Source: Gemmobacter sp034519525 (lineage in GTDB: Bacteria > Pseudomonadota > Alphaproteobacteria > Rhodobacterales > Rhodobacteraceae). From it: a stretch of DNA of 64,000 bases. Made by a program: the position numbers and the translations under genes. Positions 43,039 to 52,600 of the stretch are shown one piece after another. The stretch spans positions 62,001 to 126,000 of the forward strand of contig JAXHOJ010000046.1 in NCBI GenBank assembly GCA_034519525.1. The letters are read 5' to 3'. Each line of letters opens with the position of its first letter. The first letter of the stretch is position 1. The notes beneath the pieces are model-generated. The model made no database searches. It saw nothing but the letters and a program-made list of their open reading frames with translations, and had not been told where the DNA came from.

Positions 43039-43392
43039 ATGAGAGGCGGGCGGCAGCGAATGGGAATGAAATTCTCCGGGGGAGAGACGGGGCCTGAGGC
43101 ACTGCTTCAGGCATCGGAAGATTTGTATCGGGATATCGCGCTGGAGCTGGCTGCGGCAACGCAGCGGCTGCGCGAGGGAGAGCTGGACGAGGTGAAAGCC
43201 GCCGTGAAGGCGGTGAAGGATCTGCGCGAGGCATTCCAGATCGTGATGGATGAGAGGACAAGAGTTGACAAACTTCGCAAGCAGGTTGCCGGGGCTGCCG
43301 CAGGAGGCACCGGAGAACTGGATTTCGCCGCAGCCCGGGCTGAGATCGGGCGCAGGCTGGCTCGCCTCCGTGACGCCGGAGGTGGTGGATGA
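43039..43392 (+). CDS. GTA g1, small terminase-like protein
   Basis: The 117-residue protein corresponds to RcGTA g1 (Rcc01682) by position and character: a helical, charged protein with ALLQASEDLYRDIALELAAA, a long amphipathic helix (VKAAVKAVKDLREAF) and RLARLRDAGG at the end. It would start packaging by recruiting the large terminase. The start codon is uncertain: ATGs at 43039, 43060 and 43066 are all possible. Its end overlaps the beginning of the large-terminase reading frame. Confidence 0.75.
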   Translation: MRGGRQRMGMKFSGGETGPEALLQASEDLYRDIALELAAATQRLREGELDEVKAAVKAVKDLREAFQIVMDERTRVDKLRKQVAGAAAGGTGELDFAAARAEIGRRLARLRDAGGGG

Positions 43393-43599
43393 GTTTCTGG
43401 GCAGCCTGAGCAACGAGGCGCTGCTGGCTCTGCCCTGGGTGTTCGAATTCTGGGCATTGCCGCATCAGATGCCGCCGGAGGGGGCCTGGAAAAGCTGGGT
43501 GATCCTGGGCGGGCGTGGGGCGGGCAAGACGCGGGCCGGGGCAGAATGGGTGCGGGCGCAGGTGGAAGGCCCGCGCCCGGCCGATCCGGGGCGGGCACG
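43250..43599 (+). pseudogene. GTA g2, large terminase, N-terminal remnant
   Basis: About 116 codons survive. They read GWLASVTPEVVDEFLGSLSN, ALPWVFEFWALPHQM and Walker A GGRGAGKTRAGAEWV (residues 87-101), then VEGPRPADPGRA, all typical of GTA TerL N-termini. At about 43598 the frame runs without a stop into capsid-coding DNA in another frame and only ends at 43789. The rest of the ATPase and the nuclease domain are absent. Function is therefore lost as read. An alternative start is the TTG at 43265. Confidence 0.88.
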
Positions 43600-44538
43600 G
43601 GGGATGACGATGCGCTGCGCGGGCTGGTGCTGGAAGGCAAGGCCATGTCGACCGCGGTGGCGGCGGATGGCGGCTATCTGGTGGATCCGCGCACGTCGGA
43701 TACCATCCGGTCCATGCTGGTCTCGACCGCTTCGCTGCGGGCGGTGGCCAATGTGGTGCAGGTGGACGGGCCGTCGTTCGATGTGCTGATCGACCGTTCG
43801 GAAGTGGGGTCTGGCTGGGCTGCTGAAACGGTGGCTGCGGCGGAAACCGCGACACCGGCGGTGGAGCGGATTTCGATCAAGCTGCACGAGCTTTCGGCCA
43901 TGCCGAAGGCCAGCCAGCGTCTGCTGGATGACAGCGCCTTTGACGTGGAGGGCTGGCTTGCGGGCAAGATCGCCACGCGGTTCATCCGGGCGGAATCGGC
44001 GGCTTTCATCCATGGCGACGGGGTGGACAAGCCGAAGGGCATCCTGCTGCCGGGCAAGGTGGCGAACGAGGCCTGGGCCTGGGGCAGCATCGGCTATGTG
44101 CCCACCGGGGCGGCGGCTGATTTTGCCACCACCAATGCGGTGGATTGCGTCATCTCGCTGGTCTATGCGCTGGGGGCGGATTACCGCGCCAATGCGGGCT
44201 TCGTGATGAATTCGAAAACCGCGGGCGCGGTGCGCAAGATGAAGGATGCCGACGGGCGGTTCATGTGGTCGGATGGTCTGGCGGCGGGGGAACCGGCGCG
44301 GCTGATGGGCTATCCGGTGCTGATCTGCGAGGATATGCCGGATATTGCGGCGGATGCCTATCCGATGGCCTTTGGCGATTTTGGCTCGGGGTATACCATC
44401 GCCGAACGCCCCGATCTGCGGGTGCTGCGCGACCCGTTTTCGGCCAAGCCGCATGTGCTGTTCTATGCCAGCAAGCGGGTGGGGGGCGAGGTGACGGATT
44501 TTGCGGCGATCAAGCTGCTGAAGATCGCGGTTTCCTGA
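43600..44538 (+). pseudogene. GTA g5, major capsid protein, 5'-truncated
   Basis: HK97-type capsid sequence begins abruptly at GDDDALRGLVLEGKA and continues AVAADGGYLVDPRTSDTIR to the end AAIKLLKIAVS. The ~110-residue N-terminal scaffold domain is missing and no portal or protease gene precedes it. What is left corresponds roughly to the mature capsid subunit, and an internal ATG at 43645 (MSTAVAADGG) could still start it. No Shine-Dalgarno of note precedes that ATG. Read in a frame different from the terminase remnant. Confidence 0.88.
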
Positions 44539-44551
44539 CAGCTTGACGGAT

Positions 44552-44573
44552 GGCCCGGCGACAGCGCCGGGCC
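44552..44573 (+). other. Stem-loop after the capsid gene
   Basis: GGCCCGGCG / CGCCGGGCC is a perfect 9-bp stem with an ACAG loop in the 138-bp gap between g5 and g6. No T-tract follows; it may stabilise the capsid mRNA or lower downstream expression. Confidence 0.55.
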
Positions 44574-44676
44574 AGAGGACGCGCGCGCCGGTCTGGCGCC
44601 TTCTAGCTGCTCCCCCTCCGTCCGAGTGGCGCGGGGCGCGCGCGTCTGCCCTGTGGAGGGGGCGAGGAGCGACAGG

Positions 44677-45270
44677 ATGATGTTGATCGAGCAGACAGCG
44701 GTGCCCACGGCGGCGCTGCCGGTGCAGGCCTTGCGGGATCATCTGCGGCTGGGCACCGGCTTTGGCACCGAAGGGCTGCAGGACGGGTTGCTGGAAAGCC
44801 ATCTGCGGGCGGCCATGGCGGCGATCGAGGCGCGGATCGGCAAGGCGCTGCTGGCGCGGCAGTTCCGGCTGGAACTGGCTTGCTGGCGTGATGCGGGGGC
44901 GCAGGCGCTGCCGGTGGCGCCGGTATCGGCGGTGGCCGAGGTGCGGCTGCGCGATGCGGCGGGCGGGGTGACGGTGCTGGCCCCGGCGCGATACCGGCTG
45001 CAGGCGGACCGGCACCGGCCCCGGCTGCTGGCGGTGGGGCTGCTGCTGCCGGAGGTGCCGCAGGACGGGCAGGCCGAAGTGGTGTTCGAGGCCGGGTTTG
45101 GCGCGGATTGGGCGGCGGTGCCCTCTGATCTGGCGCAGGCGGTGCTGCTGCTGGCGGCGCAGTTCTATGAGCGGCGGCACGAGGGCGGTGGCATGGCGCT
45201 GCCGGGTGTGGTGCAGGCGCTGATCGAGGGGTGGCGCAATGTGCGGCTGCTGACCGGGGGCGGGGCATGA
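44677..45270 (+). CDS. GTA g6, head-tail connector (adaptor) protein
   Basis: The 197-residue protein matches RcGTA g6 (Rcc01688): an N-terminal helical part (ALPVQALRDHLRL then LLESHLRAAMAAIEARIGKA) and a beta-rich middle with VSAVAEVRLRD. It would join the portal to the tail. The portal gene is deleted, so it has no partner here. Starts at ATG ATG 44677/44680 behind GAGGAGCGACAGG. Overlaps g7 by four bases. Confidence 0.82.
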   Translation: MMLIEQTAVPTAALPVQALRDHLRLGTGFGTEGLQDGLLESHLRAAMAAIEARIGKALLARQFRLELACWRDAGAQALPVAPVSAVAEVRLRDAAGGVTVLAPARYRLQADRHRPRLLAVGLLLPEVPQDGQAEVVFEAGFGADWAAVPSDLAQAVLLLAAQFYERRHEGGGMALPGVVQALIEGWRNVRLLTGGGA

Positions 45271-45605
45271 GCGTGCCGCAGCTGAACCGGGCGCTGCTGC
45301 TGGAGGGCGTGGCGCGGCTGCCGGATGGCGCGGGCGGTTTTGCCGAAGACTGGGTGGCGCTGGGCACGCTCTGGGCTGAGGTGAAGCCGGGGGCGGGGCG
45401 CGATGCGGCGGGCGAGGAGGTGGTGATGGGCGTTGTGGGCTATCGCATCACGCTGCGGGGGGCACCACAGGGCAGCCCGGCGCGGCCGGTGCCGGGGCAG
45501 CGGTTCCGCGATGGGGCGCGGGTGTTTGCCATTCTGGCGGTGACCGAGGCCGATCCGGCCGCGCGCTATCTGACCTGCTTTGCCCGCGAGGAGGTGCCGT
45601 CATGA
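45267..45605 (+). CDS. GTA g7, head closure (stopper) protein
   Basis: The 112-residue protein resembles phage head-tail joining proteins of the SPP1 gp16 type and fits RcGTA g7 (Rcc01689): WVALGTLWAEVKPGAGRDAA, YRITLRGAP and RFRDGARVFAILAVTE. It overlaps g6 and g8 by four bases each. Confidence 0.82.
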   Translation: MSVPQLNRALLLEGVARLPDGAGGFAEDWVALGTLWAEVKPGAGRDAAGEEVVMGVVGYRITLRGAPQGSPARPVPGQRFRDGARVFAILAVTEADPAARYLTCFAREEVPS

Positions 45606-45994
45606 GCTATGGCGTGGCGGCGGCCCTGCAGGCTGCGGTCTATCAGCGGCTGGTGGGCCTGCTGCCGGGTGTGCCGGTGCATGATGCGCTGCCACCGGGG
45701 GCGGGGATCGGCACCTTTGTGCTGCTGGGGCCGGAAGAGGTGCTGGATGCGTCGGACGGCAGCGGGCGCGGGGCGGAGCATCGCTTTGTCGTCAGCGTGA
45801 TTTCCGATGCGACCGGGTTTCTGCAGGCCAAGGAGGTGGCGGTGGCTGTTTCGGATGCGCTGGTGGATGCGCCGCTGATGCTGGATCGCGGGCGGCTGGT
45901 GGGGCTGCGCTTCCTGAAGGCGCAGGCCCGGCGGCTGGATCAGGGCGGGGCCCGGCGGATCGACCTGCGCTTTGTGGCGCGGGTGGAGGACTAA
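45602..45994 (+). CDS. GTA g8, tail terminator-like DUF3168 protein
   Basis: The 130-residue protein fits the DUF3168 family and RcGTA g8 (Rcc01690): AALQAAVYQRLVGLLPGVPV at the start and RRIDLRFVARVED at the end. It would cap the tail tube. Overlaps g7 by four bases. A 74-bp gap follows before g9. Confidence 0.82.
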   Translation: MSYGVAAALQAAVYQRLVGLLPGVPVHDALPPGAGIGTFVLLGPEEVLDASDGSGRGAEHRFVVSVISDATGFLQAKEVAVAVSDALVDAPLMLDRGRLVGLRFLKAQARRLDQGGARRIDLRFVARVED

Positions 45995-46068
45995 TTTCAC
46001 GGATCGAACCATTGCTGCGGCGTTTCTGCGGATAACTTGCAGCATTCAGCATGAAATCGGAGAATTCT

Positions 46069-46482
46069 ATGGCGGTGCAAAGCGGCAAGGATCTGCTGTT
46101 GAAGATCGACCTGAACGGCAGCGAACAGTTTGAAACCATTGCAGGGCTGCGGGCGACGCGGATCAGCTTCAACGCCGAAACAGTGGATGTGACCAGCCTG
46201 GAAAGTGCGGGCGGCTGGCGCGAACTGCTGGCGGGGGCGGGGGTGCGGTCTGCCGCGATCTCTGGCTCGGGCGTGTTTCGGGATGCGGAAACGGATGCAC
46301 GGGCGCGGCAGATCTTCTTTGACGGCGAGGTGCCGCAGTTTCAGGTCATCATCCCGGATTTCGGCGTGGTTCAGGGGCCGTTTCAGATCACCGCCATCGA
46401 ATATGCGGGCAGCCATAATGGCGAGGCGAGCTATGAGCTTTCGCTGGCCTCGGCGGGGGCGCTGACCTTTACGGCGCTGTGA
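46069..46482 (+). CDS. GTA g9, major tail (tube) protein
   Basis: The 137-residue protein matches RcGTA g9 (Rcc01691): it begins MAVQSGKDLLLKIDLNG, has ATRISFNAETVDVTSLESAG and ends SLASAGALTFTAL. It builds the tail tube. The start at 46069 follows GGAGAA; a frame from 46051 adds six residues without support. Overlaps g10 by four bases. Confidence 0.87.
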   Translation: MAVQSGKDLLLKIDLNGSEQFETIAGLRATRISFNAETVDVTSLESAGGWRELLAGAGVRSAAISGSGVFRDAETDARARQIFFDGEVPQFQVIIPDFGVVQGPFQITAIEYAGSHNGEASYELSLASAGALTFTAL

Positions 46483-46802
46483 TGGTGAACCCATGGGCAG
46501 GCGAGGTGGCGCTGGTGATCGACGGCCGGCGGCATGTGGCGAAGCTGACGCTGGGCGCGCTGGCCGAGCTGGAGGCGGCGCTGGCCAGCGGATCCCTGGT
46601 CGATCTGGTGGAGCGGTTCGAGGGCGGGCAGTTTTCGGCGCGTGATGTGCTGGCGCTGATCGTCGCCGGGCTGCGCGGCGGGGGCTGGCAAGGCACGGCG
46701 GCGGATCTGGCGCAGGCCGATATCGCGGGCGGGCCGGTGGCGGCCGCACGGGCGGCGGCAGAGCTGCTGGCGCGGGCCTTCGCCCTGCCCGGTGAGGCAT
46801 GA
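46479..46802 (+). CDS. GTA g10, tail assembly-related protein
   Basis: The 107-residue protein corresponds to RcGTA g10 (Rcc01692), with the domain KLTLGALAELEAALASGSLV and FSARDVLALIVAGLRGGG. It probably acts as a tail assembly chaperone. It overlaps g9 at the start and g10.1 at the end by four bases. Confidence 0.83.
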   Translation: MMVNPWAGEVALVIDGRRHVAKLTLGALAELEAALASGSLVDLVERFEGGQFSARDVLALIVAGLRGGGWQGTAADLAQADIAGGPVAAARAAAELLARAFALPGEA

Positions 46803-47077
46803 GCGGGATCGACTGGCCGGGGCTGCTGCGGGTGGGGCTGCATCAGCTGCGGCTGGAGCCTGCGGTGTTCTGGCGGCTGACGCCGGTGGAACTGCGCATC
46901 ATGCTGGGGGTGGATCGCGCAGCCGCCCCGCTGACACGGTCGCGGCTGGATGAGCTGGCCGCGGCCTTTCCCGACGGACGGAGGCCGGATGATGGCGGAT
47001 GTGGAAAGCCTGCAGGATCAGGTGGCGGCGCTGGAGGCGACGCTGGGCAGCGCCACCGGCATGGTGGGGGCCTTTGA
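46799..47077 (+). CDS. GTA g10.1, phage tail assembly chaperone-like protein with an odd C-terminus
   Basis: Residues 1-60 match the small tail chaperone of GTAs (MSGIDWPGLLRVGLHQLRL, FWRLTPVELRIMLG, LDELAAAFPDG). The usual protein ends soon after this point; here the frame runs a further ~30 residues of Gly-rich sequence across the start of g11. One missing base near 46971-46981 would give a stop that overlaps the g11 ATG, as expected. So the tail may be an artefact or a mutation. Confidence 0.7.
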   Translation: MSGIDWPGLLRVGLHQLRLEPAVFWRLTPVELRIMLGVDRAAAPLTRSRLDELAAAFPDGRRPDDGGCGKPAGSGGGAGGDAGQRHRHGGGL

Positions 47078-47649
47078 GGGCGAGCTTTCGCGGATGCGGG
47101 ACAGCCTGATGTTCACCGGGCGCGAGGTGAACCAGCTGTCCACCGGGATCGGTGGCGGGCTGCGGCGGGCCTTTGACGGGCTGGTGTTCGACGGGATGAA
47201 ACTGTCGGATGCGCTGGCGGGCGTGGCGCAGACCATGGCGAACACGATCTACAACGTGGCGATGAAGCCGGTACAGGGCGCGCTGGGCGGGCTGGTGGCC
47301 GAGGGGATCAACGGGCTGTTGGGCGGCGTTGCGGGGTTTGCGAAGGGCGGGGCCTTCAGTCAGGGCCGGGTGATGCCGTTTGCGAAGGGGGGCGTGGTGT
47401 CTTCGCCCATGACCTTTGCGGATGCGGGGTGGCACCGGGCTGATGGGCGAGGCGGGGCCGGAGGCGATCCTGCCGCTGGCGCGCGGGGCAGACGGGCGGC
47501 TGGGGGTGCAGGCGGGCGGCGGGGGCGGGCGGCCCGTGACCATCGTGATGAACATCGCCACGCCCGATGTGCAGGGATTTCAGCGCAGCCAGAGCCAGAT
47601 CGCGGCCCAGGCAGCCCGCGCCATGGCGCGTGGCCAGCGCAACAGATGA
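46989..47649 (+). pseudogene. GTA g11, tape measure protein, +1 frameshift
   Basis: The first ~146 residues (MMADVESLQDQVAALEATLG, REVNQLSTGIGGGLRRAFDG, GVAGFAKGGAFSQGRVMPFA, FAKGGVVSSPMTFADAG) fit RcGTA g11 (Rcc01694). At a GGGG run (47426-47429) one extra base moves the frame; the rest (GLMGEAGPEAILPLARGADG, VMNIATPDVQGFQRSQSQI) is in the next frame to 47649. Without the extra base the protein is 219 residues, the normal length. The position in a homopolymer makes a sequencing slip plausible. Confidence 0.87.
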
Positions 47650-47657
47650 GGTGATCC

Positions 47658-48290
47658 ATGGGGTTTCATGAGGTGCGGTTTCCGGCAAACCTGAGTTTCG
47701 GGTCTGTCGGCGGGCCGGAGCGGCGGACAGAAATCGTGACGCTGGTGAACGGGTTCGAGGAGCGCAATACGCCCTGGCAACACTCGCGTCGGCGCTATGA
47801 TGCGGGGGTTGGGCTGCGGTCGCTGGACGATGTGGAGAGCCTGATCGCCTTTTTCGAGGCGCGGCGCGGGCAGGTTTACGGGTTTCGCTGGAAGGACTGG
47901 TCGGATTACCGATCCTGCCTGCCTTCGGCCAGGGTGACGGCATTTGATCAGATCATCGGCACGGGCGACCGGCGGACGCAGGCGTTTCAGCTGGTGAAAA
48001 CCTATCAGTCGGGCGGGGCCAGCTATGCCCGGCCGATCCTGAAGCCGGTGGCGGGCAGTGTGCGGGTGGCGATTGCGCGGGATGAAAAGGTGGCGGGGCA
48101 AGAGTTTACGGTGGATGCTGCGACGGGGATCGTGAGCTTTGCCACCGCGCCCGATCGGGGCACGGTGATTACGGCGGGGTTCGAATTCGATGTGCCGGTG
48201 CGGTTTGATACCGACCGCATCCAGACCTCGGTTGCGTCGTTTCAGGCGGGGGATGTGCCGAATGTGCCGGTGGTGGAGGTGCGGCTGTGA
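47658..48290 (+). CDS. GTA g12, distal tail protein (DUF2460)
   Basis: The 210-residue protein fits DUF2460 and RcGTA g12 (Rcc01695): MGFHEVRFPANLSFGSVGGP, RRRYDAGVGLRSLDDVESL, YGFRWKDWSDYRSC and VPVVEVRL at the end. It forms the ring between the tail tube and baseplate. Overlaps g13 by four bases. Intact. Confidence 0.88.
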   Translation: MGFHEVRFPANLSFGSVGGPERRTEIVTLVNGFEERNTPWQHSRRRYDAGVGLRSLDDVESLIAFFEARRGQVYGFRWKDWSDYRSCLPSARVTAFDQIIGTGDRRTQAFQLVKTYQSGGASYARPILKPVAGSVRVAIARDEKVAGQEFTVDAATGIVSFATAPDRGTVITAGFEFDVPVRFDTDRIQTSVASFQAGDVPNVPVVEVRL

Positions 48291-49180
48291 CAGGGGCGCG
48301 CGAGGGGTTTCTGGCGCATCTGGCCACGGGCAGCACCACGGTCTGCCGGGCCTGGGCGGTGCGGCGGCGCGACGGGCTGATGCTGGGCTTTACCGATCAT
48401 GATGTGGGATTTGAATTCGAGGGTATCCGCTTTCGTGCCGATACCGGGCTGACGGCGCGGGCATTGCAGCAGGGCACCGGGCTTGCGGTGGATAATACCC
48501 AGGCCATGGGCGCGCTGAGCGATGCCGCCATCCGCGAGGCGGATATTGCCGCGGGCCGGTTCGACGGGGCCGAGGTTCGATGCTGGCAGGTCAACTGGCA
48601 GGATGTGGCGCAGCGCGAGATGCTGTTTCGCGGCACCCTGGGCGAGATCCGCCGGGTGGGCGGCGTGTTCGAGGCCGAATTGCGCGGGCTGGCCGAGGTG
48701 CTGAACCAGGTGCAGGGCCGGGTGTATCATCGCAGCTGCGCGGCGGTGCTGGGCGATGGGGCCTGCCGGTTTGATCTGGAACAGCCGGGGTTTGCGGTGG
48801 AGCGCGCGGTGGAGGTGGTGGAGGAACGGCAGATCTTTCGCTTTGCCGGGGCGGGCGGGCAGGCGGCTGGCTGGTTCGACCGGGGGCGGCTTGTGGTGCA
48901 AAGTGGCGATGCGGCAGGGCTGATGGGGCTGATAAAGCGCGACCGGCTGCTGGCGGATGGTGGCCGCGAGATCGAGCTGTGGGAGAGCCTGCGCGCTGAT
49001 ACCGCGCCGGGCGATATGCTGCGGCTGGAGGCGGGATGCGACAAGCGGGCGGAAACCTGTGCGGCGAAATTTGGCAACTTTCTGAATTTCCGGGGCTTTC
49101 CGCATATTCCGGGCGATGATTGGCTGGCGTCTTTCCCCTCTTCCGGCACGGCGAATGATGGCGGGAGGCTGCGGGGATGA
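48287..49180 (+). CDS. GTA g13, baseplate hub protein (DUF2163)
   Basis: The 297-residue protein fits the DUF2163 hub family and RcGTA g13 (Rcc01696). Four cysteines near the C-terminal half (HRSCAAVLGDGAC and CDKRAETCAAKFGN) match the iron-sulfur-binding set reported for the RcGTA hub, from memory. It ends GGRLRG and overlaps g14 by four bases. Intact. Confidence 0.87.
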   Translation: MTGAREGFLAHLATGSTTVCRAWAVRRRDGLMLGFTDHDVGFEFEGIRFRADTGLTARALQQGTGLAVDNTQAMGALSDAAIREADIAAGRFDGAEVRCWQVNWQDVAQREMLFRGTLGEIRRVGGVFEAELRGLAEVLNQVQGRVYHRSCAAVLGDGACRFDLEQPGFAVERAVEVVEERQIFRFAGAGGQAAGWFDRGRLVVQSGDAAGLMGLIKRDRLLADGGREIELWESLRADTAPGDMLRLEAGCDKRAETCAAKFGNFLNFRGFPHIPGDDWLASFPSSGTANDGGRLRG

Positions 49181-49611
49181 CTGGCCTTCAGGTGGTGGCC
49201 GAGGCGCGGCGCTGGATTGGCACGCCCTATCAGCACCAATGTTCGGTGCAGGGTGCGGGCTGCGACTGCCTGGGCCTGGTGCGCGGGATCTGGCGCGCGG
49301 TGATCGGGGCAGAACCGGAGGTGATGCCCGCCTATACGCAGGATTGGGCAGAGCCTTCAGGGCAGGAGGTGCTGCTGGCCGCCGCCCTGCGCTGGTTGCA
49401 GCCGCAGCCGGGTGCTGCGGCGGGGGATGTGCTGCTGTTCCGGATGCGGGACGGCGGCATTGCCAAGCATCTGGGCATCGCGGCCGAAACTGGCGCGTCT
49501 GCGAGTTTCATCCATGCCTATACCGGGCATGGGGTGATCGAAAGCCCGCTGTCGGGCCCATGGGCGCGCCGGATTGTGGCGCGGTTCGCATTTCCTGAAG
49601 GAACGCTGTGA
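49177..49611 (+). CDS. GTA g14, NlpC/P60-like cell-wall peptidase
   Basis: The 144-residue enzyme has the cysteine-protease motif GCDCLGLVRG (catalytic Cys ~residue 29) and a later His in AKHLGIAAE. In RcGTA, g14 (Rcc01697) sits at the tail tip and cuts recipient peptidoglycan. The active-site pattern is intact. Directly precedes g15. Confidence 0.88.
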   Translation: MTGLQVVAEARRWIGTPYQHQCSVQGAGCDCLGLVRGIWRAVIGAEPEVMPAYTQDWAEPSGQEVLLAAALRWLQPQPGAAAGDVLLFRMRDGGIAKHLGIAAETGASASFIHAYTGHGVIESPLSGPWARRIVARFAFPEGTL

Positions 49612-52600
49612 ATGGCAACGCTTCTACTTTCTGCCGCCGGGGCGGCCATCGGATCGGGCTTTGGCGGATCGGTGCTGGGGCTGACCGGCGCGGTGATCGG
49701 CCGGGCGGTGGGCGCCACCCTGGGCCGGGTGATCGACCAGCGGTTGCTGGGCGCCGGGGCCGAGGCGGTGGAGATGGGCCGGGTGGAACGGTTCCGCCTG
49801 ATGGGGGCCTCGGAAGGCACGGCGCTGGCGCAGGTTTATGGGCGCACGCGGCTGGCCGGGCAGGTGATCTGGGCCACGCGGTTCCTGGAGACCGCCAGCA
49901 AATCCGGCGGGGGCAAGGGGGCTTCGCGCCCAAAGGTGACCAGTTATTCATATTCACTCAGCCTGGCGCTGGCATTGTGCGAAGGGCCTGTGGGCGGTAT
50001 CGGGCGGATCTGGGCGGATGGGGTGGAAATCCGCCCCAGCGATCTGAACCTGCGGCTGTATCACGGCACCGAGGATCAGCTGCCCGATCCGAAGATCGCA
50101 GCGGTAGAGGGCACAGATCGTGCCCCGGCCTATCGCGGCCTCGCCTATGTGGTGATCGAGGATCTGGAGCTGGCGCCCTATGGCAACCGGGTGCCGCAGC
50201 TGTCGTTCGAGGTGATCCGCCCGGCGCAGGGTGATCTGGCCGGGGCGGTGGGTGATCTGGCACAGGCGGTGCGGGCGGTGGCGCTGATCCCGGGGACCGG
50301 AGAATATGCGCTGGCCACGACGAAGGTGCATTACGCCGACGGCGACGACGCCACGGTTTCGGCCAATGTGAATTCCGGTTCAGGTCGCAGTGATCTGGAA
50401 ACCTCGCTGGATCAGCTGCAGACCGAACTGCCGCGCGTGGGGTCGGTCTCGCTGGTGGTTTCGTGGTTCGGGGATGATCTGCGCTGCGGCCAGTGCCAGA
50501 TCCGGCCCAAGGTGGAACAGGCGCAGCTGGAGGGCGCGGGGATGGCCTGGCATGTGGCCGGGCTGAAGCGCGAGGATGGCGTTGAGGTCGCGCGGGTGGA
50601 CGGGCGGCAGATCTATGGCGGCACCCCGGCGGATGGTGCGGTGATCGAGGCGATTGTCGAACTGAAGCGGCGCGGGCAGGAGGTGATGTTCTATCCCTTC
50701 ATCCTGATGGAACAGCTGCCGGGCAATGCGCTGCCCGATCCCTGGACGGGGGCAGAGGGCCAGCCGCCCTTGCCGTGGCGCGGACGTATCACGCTGGATG
50801 CGGCGCCGGGGATGCCCGGTTCTGCGGATGGCACGGCGGCTGCAGCGGCAGAGGTGGCGGATTTTCTGGGCTCTGCCATGCCCGGGCATTTCGAATGGCG
50901 CGAGGGGCGGATGCGCTATGATGGCCCCGAAGAATGGCGCTATCGCCGGTTCATTCTGCATTACGCGCATCTCTGTGCCGCAGCGGGCGGGGTGGACGCC
51001 TTCTGCATCGGATCGGAAATGCGGGCGCTGACGCAGATCCGGGGGGCAGGGCACAGCTTTCCGGCGGTCACGGCGTTGCGCCAGCTTGCGGCCGAGGTGC
51101 GGGCGATCCTGGGGCCGCAGACGCGGATCAGCTATGCCGCCGATTGGTCGGAGTATTTCGGCTATCATGTTGAGGCAGATGTGTATTTTCACCTCGATCC
51201 GCTGTGGGCCGACCCGAATGTGGATTTTGTGGGGATCGACAATTACATGCCTTTGTCCGACTGGCGCGATGGTGAAACCCATGCCGACGCGGGGTGGGGC
51301 AGCCTGTACCGGCTGGATTACCTGATGGCCAATGTCGAAGGTGGCGAGGGCCATGACTGGTATTACGACAGCGCCGAGGCCGCCCGCCTGCAGCGGCGGC
51401 GGCCGATCACCGATGGCGCGCATCAGGAGCCTTGGGTGTTCCGTTACAAGGATCTGCGTGGCTGGTGGTCGCAGCACCATCACGACCGGATCGGTGGGGT
51501 GCGGCAGGCGCTGCCCACGGATTGGGTGCCGGGATCGAAGCCCATCGTCTTTACCGAATATGGCTGTGCAGCCATCGACCGGGGTGCGAACGAGCCGAAC
51601 AAGTTTCTGGACCCCAAATCTTCGGAATCGGCGCTGCCGAAATTTTCGGACGGGCGGCGCGACGATCTGATGCAGATGCAGTATCTGCGGGCCTTTCACG
51701 CCTATTGGGCAGATCCGGCGCGCAATCCGCAGGCCAATCTTTATGACGGGCGGATGATTGACATGGCGAGGGCGCATGTCTGGGCCTGGGATGCGCGGCC
51801 GTTTCCCGCCTTCCCGAACCGCGCAAGCCTTTGGAGTGATGGCGATAATTACGCGCGCGGGCATTGGTTGAACGGCCGGGCCAGCGGGCTGCCGCTGGCG
51901 GCGGTGGTGGCGGCGATCTGTGAGGCGGCGGGGCTGGTGGCGGTTGACGTATCCGACCTGCAGGGGATGGTGCGCGGCTTTGATCTGGCGGGGCTGGGCA
52001 CGGCGCGGGCGGCACTGCAGCCGCTGATGCTGGCCTATGGGTTCGAGGCGGTGGAGCGGGACGGTGTGCTGCGCTTTGTCATGCGGCGGGGCGTGGCGGT
52101 GGCCGATCTGACAGAGGATGATTTCGCCCTGTCGGACGAGATCGGCGGCAGCATCGAGCGCACGCGGGCGCCGGAATCGGAATCGCTGGGGCGCGTGTTG
52201 GTCGGCCATATCGAGGCCGAGGCGGATTTTGCGCTGCGCGAGGCAGAGATGCGGCACCCGGATGCGCCGGTGCCGGTGGTGGCGCAAACCGATCTGCCGC
52301 TGGTGCTGACCCGGGCCGAGGGCATGGCCACCGCCGAACGCTGGCTGGCCGAAGCACGGGTGGCGCGTGATGTGGCGCGCTTTGACCTGCCGCCGTCGCG
52401 CGGGCGGTTTGGCCCCGGCGATGTGCTGCGGCACGAGGGCGCGCATTGGCGGATCGACCGGGTGGAGCAGGGCGAGTTGCGGCTGATCGAGGCCACGCGC
52501 ACTGAACCGGGCCTGTTTCGCCCGTCAGATCCGGTGGAGGAGCGGGTGTTGCAGGCCGAACCTTTGGCCGAAGTGCCGGCCTATCCGGTGTTTCTGGACC

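Noticed and set aside
43465..45180. A 571-residue antisense frame across the capsid and g6 region, once considered as a filler for the missing GTA genes
   Set aside because: The plus strand has recognisable capsid and g6 sequence; the antisense has none.
50380..52446. A 688-residue open frame antisense to GTA g15
   Set aside because: The sense gene is clear and the antisense product has no domain; a GC-frame shadow.
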